Below, in pieces: positions 1 through 6,373 of a stretch of 22,668 nt of DNA. How positions within the stretch are numbered: position 1 is the stretch's first letter; the number at the start of each line of letters is the position of its first letter. Under the pieces are notes generated by a model. It made no database searches and was not told the DNA's origin. It worked only from the letters and a program-made list of their open reading frames with translations. The position numbers and the translations under genes were made by a program. The stretch is from DATKZH01 sp964505295 (GTDB lineage Bacteria; Planctomycetota; Planctomycetia; Pirellulales; Thermoguttaceae), in assembly GCA_964505295.1 (NCBI GenBank), contig CAZDHR010000060.1:1-22668 (forward strand). Reading direction: 5' to 3'.

Positions 1-871
1 CAAACAACCGCCACGCACCATGCCGGCAACGAAAGATCTCGAGCCGGATCGGCGGTCGTGGAAGACACCTCCGGGTGAAGGTCGAGGTGGCCATGTCAAT
101 CACCCAGTCGGGCTGGAGCCAGTCGGTGACGTCGTAGTGGCAGGTGACGGCCACGAAGCGGCACCGGGCGACCCCTCGACGCACCGCCCTGGCGATCGCC
201 GCCGACGCGATCCGCGCCACGTTGCGGTCGACCACGCTGGTGAACTCGTCGAACGCGACGACCGGCAGCGAGGAGGGGGGAGTAGGGAGTAAGGAGTGGG
301 GAGTGGGAGATGGGGAGGTGGGAGTAGGGAGTGGGGAACTGCAAATGGCGCGTACCGAGTCGGAACCCGTGTTCTCGTGTTTCCCTCCTCCATTCTCCCA
401 ACTACCTTCTCCCCTCTCTCTCTTCCCTTCTCCCTTCTCCCTACTCCCTTCTCCTCGCGCGTTCGCCCAGGCCATCGCCCGGGCCAGGTCGCACCGAAAC
501 TGCTCGCCGCCCGACAACACGTGGTACGGCTTGATCCAGCTCGGCGGCGAGCTGAACCCGACGGCCGTGAACAAGCCCGTGATCTCCCTGATCGGCCGGT
601 CCCCCAAACCGTCCACGACCGCCCGATCCCGGGGCCAGTCGCCGCCACGATAGAGCGCGTCGCCGAACATCCTCCGGGCGATGGTGCTCTTCCCGCTGGC
701 CGAAGGGCCGACGATGAGCCCGATCCGCCAATCGGCCCCCAGCTCGGGAACTTCGAGGCTAAATCGCTCCGAAGCCCGCGCGGCGATAGGCACGTCGAAC
801 ATCCCGCCCACCTGCTCGACGCGGAACGAGTCAAATACGGGGCAAGTTACGGTGACGTCGATCTGCGGCAT
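1..871 (-). CDS. ABC-type ATPase, probably N-terminal part of an ATPase-GNAT fusion (partial at left edge)
   Basis: This reading frame starts at the ATG at 871-869 and stays open to the window edge, giving 290 residues with no stop. It carries a full ABC nucleotide-binding set: Walker A GPSASGKST (residues 55-63), ABC signature LSGGEQ (119-124) followed by DLARAMA, Walker B VVAFDEFTS (204-212) with the D-loop SVVD, and an H-switch histidine in AVTCHYD (241-247). There are no membrane segments, so it is a soluble ATPase and not a transporter by itself. The last residues (RPPIRLEIFRC, then GAWRLF) resemble the linker of phage and planctomycete ABC ATPases that continue into a GNAT acetyltransferase domain; that domain would lie outside the window, so this part is inference. 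Residues about 139-201 are encoded by an interspersed purine/pyrimidine repeat inserted in frame between signature and Walker B. It is the last gene seen in the leftward accessory block. Confidence 0.85.
   Translation of the reverse strand, partial: MPQIDVTVTCPVFDSFRVEQVGGMFDVPIAARASERFSLEVPELGADWRIGLIVGPSASGKSTIARRMFGDALYRGGDWPRDRAVVDGLGDRPIREITGLFTAVGFSSPPSWIKPYHVLSGGEQFRCDLARAMAWANARGEGSREKGEGKRERGEGSWENGGGKHENTGSDSVRAICSSPLPTPTSPSPTPHSLLPTPPSSLPVVAFDEFTSVVDRNVARIASAAIARAVRRGVARCRFVAVTCHYDVTDWLQPDWVIDMATSTFTRRCLPRPPIRLEIFRCRHGAWRLF
271..455 (-). repeat. Palindromic GGGAGTAGGGAG-type repeat inserted in the ATPase gene
   Basis: On the plus strand a tract of GGGAGTAGGGAG-like units (271-340) is followed by about 50 bases of unique sequence and then by a CTTCTCCCTACTCCC-like tract (380-455), so the two ends are inverted relative to each other. 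Related purine tracts lie after flgG (12511-12561) and flgJ (16389-16432). The copy after flgG shares the GGGAAC(T)TGCAAAT core that follows the purine arm here. In the ATPase frame the element is free of stops and encodes a Gly/Glu/Arg-rich stretch followed by a Pro/Ser/Thr-rich stretch. Confidence 0.8.
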
Positions 872-905
872 GGCTTCGTGAATGATGGCAGTGTGAGTAA
901 GAGGC

Positions 906-1172
906 CTCTCGCAAAGGCGCCAAGACGCAAAGGAAGAAGAGTTCTCCCGGCGGTCTGGCCGAATGGAGTGGCTCCATGTGTAATAAGGAAAAAGGGGAAA
1001 GGGGGAAAATGGAAAAACAAGACTGGTGGGATAAACTCATTATCCCGCTCTGGAATTGCTCGTCCTCCCTTTTCTCCTTCTCCCTGTTCCCCCCTACCAC
1101 ATCTCAATTCAGATAGCTGAATGGCCCCACGTTCTGTATCCCTCCCTTTGCGTCTTGGCACCTTTGCGAGAG
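906..1172. repeat. Composite inverted-repeat element between ATPase and ParB-like genes
   Basis: The ends, 906-933 and 1145-1172, are 28-base inverted repeats with one mismatch, built on CGCAAAGG and CAAGACGCAAAGG. They enclose copy 1 of a dispersed element at about 961-1130. The whole 872-1235 gap between the two minus-strand genes consists of this composite plus the heptamer tract next to ParB. I see no gene in it. Confidence 0.8.
961..1130 (+). repeat. Dispersed element of about 170 bp, copy 1
   Basis: It starts with GAATGGAGTGGCTCCATGTG and ends with CAGATAGCTGAATGGCCCCA. In between come a G/A-rich arm (986-1017), the core GCTCTGGAATTGCTCGT (1048-1064) and a C/T-rich arm (1065-1095). The same order of blocks recurs at 16830-17000. 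The purine and pyrimidine arms are roughly complementary, so a long hairpin is possible. No coding sequence is evident. Confidence 0.8.
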
Positions 1173-1176
1173 CCTT

Positions 1177-1235
1177 CATCCCCCCATCCCCCATCCCTCA
1201 TCTCTCATCTCTCATCCCTCATCTCTCATCCTCCA
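1177..1235. repeat. Tandem CATCTCT heptamer tract abutting the ParB-like stop codon
   Basis: Degenerate seven-base units of CATCTCT/CATCCCT type run up to the end of the neighbouring gene. Read on the coding (minus) strand they are GATGAGA units and begin one or two bases after the TGA stop of the ParB-like gene. Confidence 0.8.
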
Positions 1236-1796
1236 TCACAACGTCAGCAACCGGCACCTGAGCCCTTCGGACGTGAAGCGCTCGTAGAGGGCCTTCTGCT
1301 CGGCTTCGTCCTCACACTCGACCACCACCTGGTACGACTCGGGGATTTCGACTTCCGAGGGCGGTTCTTGGCTGGGTTCGGCTTCCCAAGGCTTGGCCGA
1401 CGAGAGCACCTGATCGAGCACGGCCTGAACCGCTTCGCTCTGCGTCTCCACGTGCTCCAACAGCTCCGCCAACAACTGGCCGTTGGGCTCCGCCAGCTCG
1501 GCCAGCGGATCGTGCAGGGCCAGGAACTTGGCGGCCTCCCGGTCGTCGAGGTCGACGACCAGCACGGGCACTTCCGCGTCGGGTGTGATCTCCGCGCGAA
1601 GATGCCCGTCGATCAGCTCCAGCGATCCGTCGTCCAGTTCGCGGGCGAGCAGGGCGTCGGCATAGCCGATCTCCGCCAACAGCCCCCGCACGGCGTCCTG
1701 CTGGGCGACCGGGTGCGTGCGCCAGTTCTTCGGGTGCGGCCGCAACCGGCTCGCCTTCACCCGACGCAACCCCTTGATGCGATCACGGACGTTCAT
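1236..1796 (-). CDS. ParB/Srx N-terminal-domain protein
   Basis: A 186-residue protein. I chose the ATG at 1796, which is preceded by AAGGGGAG at good spacing; longer versions would read through repeats upstream. The N-terminal half fits a ParB/sulfiredoxin-type domain: SRLRPHPKNWRTHP (residues 17-29), then ARELDDGSLELIDGHLRAE (51-69) containing the GHxR-type box II, then VPVLVVDLDD (77-86). A separate conserved-looking C-terminal block runs from YQVVVECEDEAEQ to the end. The length is too short for a chromosome-segregation ParB, and there is no partner ParA or HTH domain, so a role in partitioning is unlikely. Such short ParB-N proteins are common in phages and integrated elements, beside terminase or methylase genes. 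The exact function is unknown; it could bind nucleotides (CTP) or act as a nuclease. Confidence 0.8.
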   Translation of the reverse strand: MNVRDRIKGLRRVKASRLRPHPKNWRTHPVAQQDAVRGLLAEIGYADALLARELDDGSLELIDGHLRAEITPDAEVPVLVVDLDDREAAKFLALHDPLAELAEPNGQLLAELLEHVETQSEAVQAVLDQVLSSAKPWEAEPSQEPPSEVEIPESYQVVVECEDEAEQKALYERFTSEGLRCRLLTL

Positions 1797-1829
1797 GAAC
1801 TCCCCTTGGCAGCAAGACAGACACGCAAA

Positions 1830-2108
1830 CCGGGTGAGGGGGTGACAAGGTGACGGGGTGACAAACGTACATAGGATCCGCCGAAAGACTACTCCACTGG
1901 TTCCCAAGCTCCAGCTTGGGAACCCCGGACCGCGAAGCGCTGTTTCGCCCCTTACGGAGCGGCGAATCTCAAGTGCGTTCCCAAGCTGGAGCTTGGGAAC
2001 GAGGAGGGGCTGGAGCCTGGGAACGAGCGAAAACGACGAGCCAAGGACAGGAAGTTTCACCTTGTCACCCCGTCACCCCTTCACCCCTTCGCCCCCTCAC
2101 CTCGTCAC
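1830..2108. repeat. Repeat cluster: GGTGACA heptamers and TTCCCAAGC palindromes
   Basis: This fills the gap between the ParB-like gene and the next gene (1797-2118). GGTGAC(A/G)G heptamers at about 1832-1866 and their complement at about 2057-2107 form inverted outer arms. Between them lie two near-perfect palindromes, GTTCCCAAGCT-CC-AGCTTGGGAAC at 1900-1923 and CGTTCCCAAGCTG-GAGCTTGGGAACG-type at 1976-2001, plus a decayed half copy at about 2009-2026. The same palindrome recurs between flgH and flgI. I see no gene in this stretch. Confidence 0.85.
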
Positions 2109-2118
2109 TCGCCCGATC

Positions 2119-2805
2119 CTACGCCGTTCCCCCCGTGCCGGCCGACGCCCCCTTCTCGCGATTCGGGCTGGCCGCGGGGCCTTGCGGCTCTTCGGAGGGT
2201 CGCACGCCGTGCGGGATCGGAACCCGGTTGGCATCGCCGCCGAACGAGACGGCCATGTCGAACATCTCGGCCAGCGACGCGTAGAGCATCAACGACTCGC
2301 GGGGCGTGATCCGGTAGGTGGCGAACCGGCTGTCCAGACGCGTCGCCTCGACGACGTGCTGGTCCAGCGCCGTGACGAACATCCGCGCGTCGACATTCCG
2401 CAGGTCCACCTCGCTCAAGAGCGGGATGTTCGGGTCCGACCCGTCCACCCGGTACGGCAAGTCGAACTCCCGGCCGGCGGGACGCGCCACCTCATCGCCC
2501 GCCGGGCTGAACTGATTGACGTCGTCCGGCAGAGAGATGCTCAGGTCGCGGGCGCGCTCTTCGAGCGTCTTGATCTCGACCTGCTGCGGGTTGTGCGTGA
2601 TCTTGCGTCGCAGGAAGTCGAGGCGTACGAGGTGCTCCATGATGAAATCGTTGGTGGCCGTGTCCCAGCCGCTCTGCACGCCGAACTCGCCGTCCTGCAA
2701 GATCTGCCCGCGGAACAGCAAGCAGTGCCCCACGTACGTGTGAATCGACCGGTTGCGGAACCGCGTGATCGCGTCCTCGAAAGTGTCTTTACCGGACCCA
2801 GACAT
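2119..2805 (-). CDS. Conserved-looking hypothetical protein, 228 residues
   Basis: I do not recognise this protein. The ATG at 2805 is preceded by GAGGGAG at about nine bases. Composition and codon bias look coding, and the gene sits in line with its minus-strand neighbours. The sequence is soluble and mixed alpha/beta-like: RFRNRSIHTYVGHCLLFRGQ near the N-terminus, then segments with many charged residues, then YRITPRESLMLYASLAEMFDMA (about residues 164-185), and a disordered Pro/Gly/Glu-rich tail. There is no signal peptide and no membrane segment. It lies between a secreted protease and a ParB-like protein, which hints at a structural or accessory protein of an integrated element, but nothing in the sequence proves this. 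Confidence 0.65.
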   Translation of the reverse strand: MSGSGKDTFEDAITRFRNRSIHTYVGHCLLFRGQILQDGEFGVQSGWDTATNDFIMEHLVRLDFLRRKITHNPQQVEIKTLEERARDLSISLPDDVNQFSPAGDEVARPAGREFDLPYRVDGSDPNIPLLSEVDLRNVDARMFVTALDQHVVEATRLDSRFATYRITPRESLMLYASLAEMFDMAVSFGGDANRVPIPHGVRPSEEPQGPAASPNREKGASAGTGGTA

Positions 2806-2904
2806 GGTAGTTGACTCCCTCGCGGTTGGATGATTTTGTTTCTAGTAATTACGCACGCACCCTACGCTCACATGGTTCCGGGTTGAGACGTGTTGTTCCT
2901 GCTC

Positions 2905-2938
2905 TGTCACCCTGTCACCCCGTCACCCCGTCACCTTC
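2905..2938. repeat. GTCACCC tandem heptamers overlapping the protease gene end
   Basis: Four to five units of GTCACCC(C/T) lie here. On the coding strand they read GGTGACGGGGTGACGGGGTGA, so the last residues of the protease (GDGVTG) and its TGA stop at 2915-2917 are encoded within the repeat. Confidence 0.85.
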
Positions 2939-4384
2939 CGGCGGCTCGGCGGGCGTCGGCGACTGGTCGTGTATGCGATAGAACCTCCGGGCTACTCGCT
3001 CGCGCAAGGCCCGGGCCCAGCGGGCCAGCCCGGCATCGCTGCTCTCCTCCGCCCGGCGAAGCTCCTCGTCGTACTCCCGCCCGAGCGTGACGTCGGCGAT
3101 CGGGCTGCGGCCGGAAAGGGCGTACACCCCGGCGAGCTGCTTGGCGTAGTCGTCGTTCAAGGGTTTGGGACGCTTGGAGCTCGAGCCACCATCCTTGGCC
3201 CCTCGCCGTCTTCGCTTTTTCACGCGTCGTCGCACGATGCCCGTAACGAGGCGAAGCGCGACGATCGCCGCAATCGAGGGCGGGCCGGTCCAGCCCAGGG
3301 CTGCCAGGACGCCCGGTAGGAGCTTTTGCGCCAGGCTGGGCCCCCGGTCGGCGAGGACCCCGCCGGCCACTTCCCGCACGATCCCACGGAGGTTGTCGCT
3401 GCCGACCGTCTGCTCGGCCCGCTCGACGCGCTCGCGCAGACCGGCAATCAGGGCGACCGCCCCTTCAAGCTTCTCCATGCGCTGGCTCCAAGACCGCTCC
3501 CCCTCCGCCCGCTGCCGCTTGGCGTCGTCCAGTCGGCCGGACAACCCGTCCAACTGCTCGCGGATCTTCTCCAGGGGGTCGTCCCGCCCGGGCTGAGCGG
3601 GTTGGCCGGGCGAGGGCGAGGGCGCAACCGGAACGGCCTCGGGCCCCTGCCGGGGCAAATGGCCCAGCGACAGGATCCGCGCGAGGAACTTGCGGACCCG
3701 GCCGCAATACGTGGCCCCCACGATCCGGCCGTCGGTCCCCCACAGAACGGCCGCCAGCTCGCCCCGCTCGTTGAACACCGGCCCGCCCGAGTCGCCATCG
3801 CGGGCGCGCCCGGTCAGCTCGAGCGTCTCGTACGTGGCGGTGGTCGCGGTCCTGGCGTATCCCAGCGTGCTTCCCTGATTGCACCAGTATCGGCCGTCGG
3901 ACCCATATCCGCAGCTTTGGAGCCGATCGCCCGGCTTGGGATGATCGGCGGCGACCGCAACCGGGTTCGCCCGAGGCGCGGCAATCCGAAGCGCGGCCAG
4001 GTCCCAGGCCGGGTCGATCGCCACCAGCTCGGCTTCCAGCGGGCGCCCGCCGGGAAACGTCACGGCCACGTCGCCCGCTTCCTCGCGGAACAGATGGGCG
4101 CACGTCAGCACGATCCCCTGCTGGGCATCTCTGTGCACGAGCGTTCCCGACCCGTAGCACCGGTTGCCGCTCGGGGCGATTTGGACCACCCGAACGACGG
4201 CCGGGTGCGGCGTGCCGGCCGGCGTGCACCGGTCCGGGGTACATTGCCCGACCACCGACGATTGCAGGATCGCAGCGATCAGCAGGCAGCCAACGGCAGG
4301 CAGTCGGCGGCAAAGCCGCTTGCGGCTTCGCCAACGAAGCACGACAGACGCGCTTTCGACGCTCGCCAGCCTAATTCCCGCCAC
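2915..4384 (-). CDS. Exported trypsin-like serine protease with coiled coil and membrane segment
   Basis: A protein of 489 residues starting at GTG 4384, chosen because AAGGAGGGA lies nine bases upstream; the frame upstream overlaps the HTH gene. The N-terminus is a basic signal sequence with hydrophobic core CLLIAAILQSSVVG. The trypsin-like domain follows: His97 in VLTCAHLF, Asp128 in AWDLAALRI and Ser199 in RDGDSGGPVF form a complete catalytic triad. After a Pro-rich linker come a charged coiled coil (about residues 260-320), a hydrophobic segment (about 356-384, LLPGVLAALGW then IAAIVALRLVTG), a very basic patch (RRRVKKRRRR) and a C-terminal helical part with SGRSPIADVTLGREYDEEL. It therefore looks exported or membrane-tethered. 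Substrate is unknown. It overlaps the upstream HTH gene by 14 bases, suggesting translational coupling. Its stop codon is repeat-derived. Confidence 0.85.
   Translation of the reverse strand: MAGIRLASVESASVVLRWRSRKRLCRRLPAVGCLLIAAILQSSVVGQCTPDRCTPAGTPHPAVVRVVQIAPSGNRCYGSGTLVHRDAQQGIVLTCAHLFREEAGDVAVTFPGGRPLEAELVAIDPAWDLAALRIAAPRANPVAVAADHPKPGDRLQSCGYGSDGRYWCNQGSTLGYARTATTATYETLELTGRARDGDSGGPVFNERGELAAVLWGTDGRIVGATYCGRVRKFLARILSLGHLPRQGPEAVPVAPSPSPGQPAQPGRDDPLEKIREQLDGLSGRLDDAKRQRAEGERSWSQRMEKLEGAVALIAGLRERVERAEQTVGSDNLRGIVREVAGGVLADRGPSLAQKLLPGVLAALGWTGPPSIAAIVALRLVTGIVRRRVKKRRRRGAKDGGSSSKRPKPLNDDYAKQLAGVYALSGRSPIADVTLGREYDEELRRAEESSDAGLARWARALRERVARRFYRIHDQSPTPAEPPEGDGVTG
4313..4331. repeat. 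AAGCCGCTTGCGGCTTCGC palindromic repeat within the protease gene
   Basis: A seven-base-arm palindrome (AAGCCGC-TT-GCGGCTT) followed by CGC. Eighteen bases are identical to 12570-12587 upstream of flgA. Here it lies inside the protease gene and encodes the basic RSRKRLCRR part of the signal peptide. Confidence 0.75.
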
Positions 4385-4769
4385 GGCCCGGTCCCTCCTT
4401 TGCGCGCCGCAGGCGGATTCGCTCGTACCGCAACCGGTGGTCCTCGGAAAGGTCGAGGCGGAGGCGCTCGTCGCGTCTGAGGGGGGGCCGGGCGATGCGG
4501 GATTCGGCGACGAGCTTTCGCACGCGGCACAAGCGACAGGGCATGTGCACCATCCCGCCGCACCCCGCACAGCGCTGGGGCGGCCCCGTCGGCTCGTCGA
4601 ATTCCGACTGCCGCTCTCTGACCATCGCCTCGTAGTCGGGACGCTTGCCGCTGGCGATCCCCCCGACCGTCCCCCGGCTGACGCCGGTCATCCGCGCGAT
4701 CTTCCGCTGGCTGTACTTGCCTTCGGCCAACAGGCGCTTGATTTGGTTGACGACCGAGGGTGCGATCAT
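4371..4769 (-). CDS. Helix-turn-helix / zinc-ribbon protein
   Basis: A 132-residue protein. I chose the ATG at 4769 because CAGGGAG lies at good spacing. An N-terminal resolvase-like helix-turn-helix spans about residues 19-41 (YSQRKIARMTGVSRGTVGGI), preceded by IKRLLAEG, as in the DNA-binding part of recombinases and short regulators. A CxxC...CxxC cluster (Cys67, Cys70, Cys78, Cys81) fits a small zinc ribbon, and the C-terminus is strongly basic. There is no recombinase catalytic domain. It is the first gene after the terminator at 4845-4890 and overlaps the protease gene, so it may be a DNA-binding regulator of the short downstream operon; this role is inferred. Confidence 0.75.
   Translation of the reverse strand: MIAPSVVNQIKRLLAEGKYSQRKIARMTGVSRGTVGGIASGKRPDYEAMVRERQSEFDEPTGPPQRCAGCGGMVHMPCRLCRVRKLVAESRIARPPLRRDERLRLDLSEDHRLRYERIRLRRAKEGPGRGGN
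4392..4400 (-). promoter_or_regulatory. Ribosome binding site of the protease gene
   Basis: AAGGAGGGA on the minus strand, inside the last codons of the HTH gene and followed by ACCGGGCC-GTG spacing. It decides the GTG start of the protease at 4384. Confidence 0.65.
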
Positions 4770-4844
4770 CGGGACTCCCTGGCTGGTCGGATGGCGCCGG
4801 CGATCTCGAAGCGTGTCCACAAGGTCGCTTCTTGGAGGGCGCGC

Positions 4845-4890
4845 AAAAAAAAGCCCGCCGCCGGAATCTCTTCCAGCGGTGGGCTCTTCT
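4845..4890 (-). terminator. Rho-independent terminator after the HD-domain gene
   Basis: On the minus strand a 15-pair stem (4885-4871 with 4866-4852; one A-C mismatch and one G-U pair), a GAGA loop and then eight U residues. It lies 75 bases after the stop of the HD-domain gene and before the start of the HTH gene, so it separates two leftward transcription units. Confidence 0.85.
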
Positions 4891-4964
4891 GGACACCCAG
4901 TGTGTCTGGCTCTTCAGATACCCGTCAATCGCCTGTCAACCATACTGGACGCGCTGGCCCAATT

Positions 4965-5732
4965 TCAAGAGGATTTCTTGACCGCCGCCTTCTTCGTCGT
5001 CTTGCCTCGCTTGGCAACGCGACATTTCTTGACGGGCGTCTTCGGCTTTGCGGCCCCCTTCGTTTTCGCCGCTTTCTTGGCCTTCGCACCCCTTCTTGCT
5101 TTGGCGGGCTTCTTGCGCGAGGCGGTCTTCTTTCCGGGCTCCACCTTCTCTCGCTCGACGCCCCCTTGTGCCACCGTCCGCTCGAGCTCCGAGACGACGC
5201 GGTCCAGCTCGTCGACCAACGGGCTCGTGCCGGCTTCCTTCAAGATCTCCGCGACGCTGCGGTAGTACCACAAGAGCCCGTCGCGGCCCCCGGCAAACTT
5301 CTCCCAAAGCGATTCCCCGAGCCAGCGGTAGCTGATGAGAACCGATCGCGAGTTGTCCAGCTTGTCCGAAGCCGACACGAGGCGCACGGACGCGCTAGCG
5401 CGCTTCAATCGGGCGAGGTAGGCCTTCTTGCGATCCCGCCACGGGGGCTTGGGCTGCTGATCGCTGTCGGTGCAGCCGTCGACGATCTCGACGATCCGGT
5501 CTCCGAACCGCCGGCGGATCGCTTCGCGGACCTTCGCGCCGCCCTGGTCCTCGACGGCGTCGTGCAACAGGGCGGCGATCGCCTCATCCTCGTCGGCACC
5601 ATGGCCGATGGCGATCCCCGCCACCCGCAGCAAGTGAGATACGTAGGGCACGCCCGAGATCTTCCGCCGTTGATCGGCATGCAACTCGGTTGCGTACACC
5701 AACGCTTCGTGAAAACGGCCCGACAGCTTCAT
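4965..5732 (-). CDS. HD-domain (SpoT/MESH1-like) phosphohydrolase with lysine-rich histone-like tail
   Basis: A 255-residue protein. Residues 1-170 match a small HD phosphohydrolase of the SpoT/MESH1 type: His33 in YVSHLLRVA, the HDxxED motif LLHDAVEDQGG (His57, Asp58, Glu61, Asp62) and Asp123 in SASDKLDN provide the usual metal-site residues. There is no synthetase domain, TGS or ACT domain, so the family role would be hydrolysis of (p)ppGpp or a related nucleotide (inferred). From about residue 195 the protein changes into a tail rich in Lys, Ala, Pro and Arg (AKARRGAKAKKAAKTKGAAK), like histone H1 or bacterial HU/alginate-regulator tails, predicted disordered and able to bind nucleic acid. 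The start ATG at 5732 has no close Shine-Dalgarno. A terminator follows the gene. The upstream gene ends 27 bases away, so the two may be co-transcribed. Confidence 0.85.
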   Translation of the reverse strand: MKLSGRFHEALVYATELHADQRRKISGVPYVSHLLRVAGIAIGHGADEDEAIAALLHDAVEDQGGAKVREAIRRRFGDRIVEIVDGCTDSDQQPKPPWRDRKKAYLARLKRASASVRLVSASDKLDNSRSVLISYRWLGESLWEKFAGGRDGLLWYYRSVAEILKEAGTSPLVDELDRVVSELERTVAQGGVEREKVEPGKKTASRKKPAKARRGAKAKKAAKTKGAAKPKTPVKKCRVAKRGKTTKKAAVKKSS

Positions 5733-5759
5733 GCGATGATTATCGACAGCGCCTCATGC

Positions 5760-6212
5760 TTACCGCGGATGCGAAGGAGCGGGATCTCCGCCGGGCCACT
5801 CCGACGACTCCACCGGCTCGTACTGCTGTTCGAGCAACGCCTCGAGCTCGCGGATCTTCTCCAGCAAGCACCCCTCTCGACGCTCCCATCGCTGCCGATC
5901 TCGCAACAGCCGCAACAACAACGAGCGGGCCTCGCAGATCAACTGAGCGTTTGCCGCGGCCATCGAACGAGCGTCTTCCGGACAGCTCGCCGGCGGTCGC
6001 ACGCTGACGATGTGCCGTCCGTCGGGCAAGGTGGCGACGAGGGCGCCTTCGCCGCTGGACAGGTCGTCGGTGACCAGCGGGCCGGGTGTGGCCGCCAGGC
6101 AGATCGCCTCGATGATCTCCGCCTCGTCGTCCTCCACCGGCCGGCATCGCACGACGTGGGGATCGAACACGTCGTCTTCTTCCAAGCAGTCGTCAAGATC
6201 CATGCGCCACAT
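5760..6212 (-). CDS. Small coiled-coil protein with phage-type NAxxIxxAR motif
   Basis: A 150-residue protein. The ATG at 6212 follows AGGGGGTG at a good distance; the frame is open further upstream but without a convincing start. The N-terminus is very acidic (DLDDCLEEDDVFD). Residues 31-72 form a small domain with IIEAICLAATPGPLV and VATLPDGRHIVSV. Residues 86-96 (AANAQLICEAR) followed by LLLRLLRDR match the NA.FI..AR..LL motif seen in many small phage proteins of the Ea22-like kind. A coiled coil (LEKIRELEALLEQQ) and a disordered tail end the protein. Function is unknown; the motif is the main hint of phage ancestry. It is probably co-transcribed with the HD-domain gene. Confidence 0.65.
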   Translation of the reverse strand: MWRMDLDDCLEEDDVFDPHVVRCRPVEDDEAEIIEAICLAATPGPLVTDDLSSGEGALVATLPDGRHIVSVRPPASCPEDARSMAAANAQLICEARSLLLRLLRDRQRWERREGCLLEKIRELEALLEQQYEPVESSEWPGGDPAPSHPR

Positions 6213-6266
6213 GACCAGCACCCCCTGTGAAGCGGAGTAGTGCGCGGGACGAGACAACGTTCTGCT

Positions 6267-6272
6267 ATTGTA
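6267..6272 (-). promoter_or_regulatory. Possible -10 box of the coiled-coil gene
   Basis: TACAAT on the minus strand, about 55 bases before the ATG at 6212. No good -35 box is seen at the right distance, so this is only a candidate. Confidence 0.25.
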
Positions 6273-6373
6273 ACCCGGCAGGCTTGGCTTTAACACCGAT
6301 CCCACATGAGTTCGGACCGGACGATAACCCGAAAGAGGGGAGGCTGGCAGGGGCGTCCATCGCTGAACCCCCT

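Noticed and set aside
100..834. 244-residue open frame on the minus strand in another frame
   Set aside because: It overlaps the ABC ATPase frame, which has all nucleotide-binding motifs; this frame is Ser/Arg/Gly-rich noise.
1177..1235. Possible CRISPR-like tandem array
   Set aside because: Units are seven bases with no spacers; this is a degenerate heptamer tract.
4164..6230. 688-residue open frame on the plus strand
   Set aside because: It covers several minus-strand genes with clear motifs (protease signal end, HTH, HD) and reads through a terminator; composition is shadow-like.
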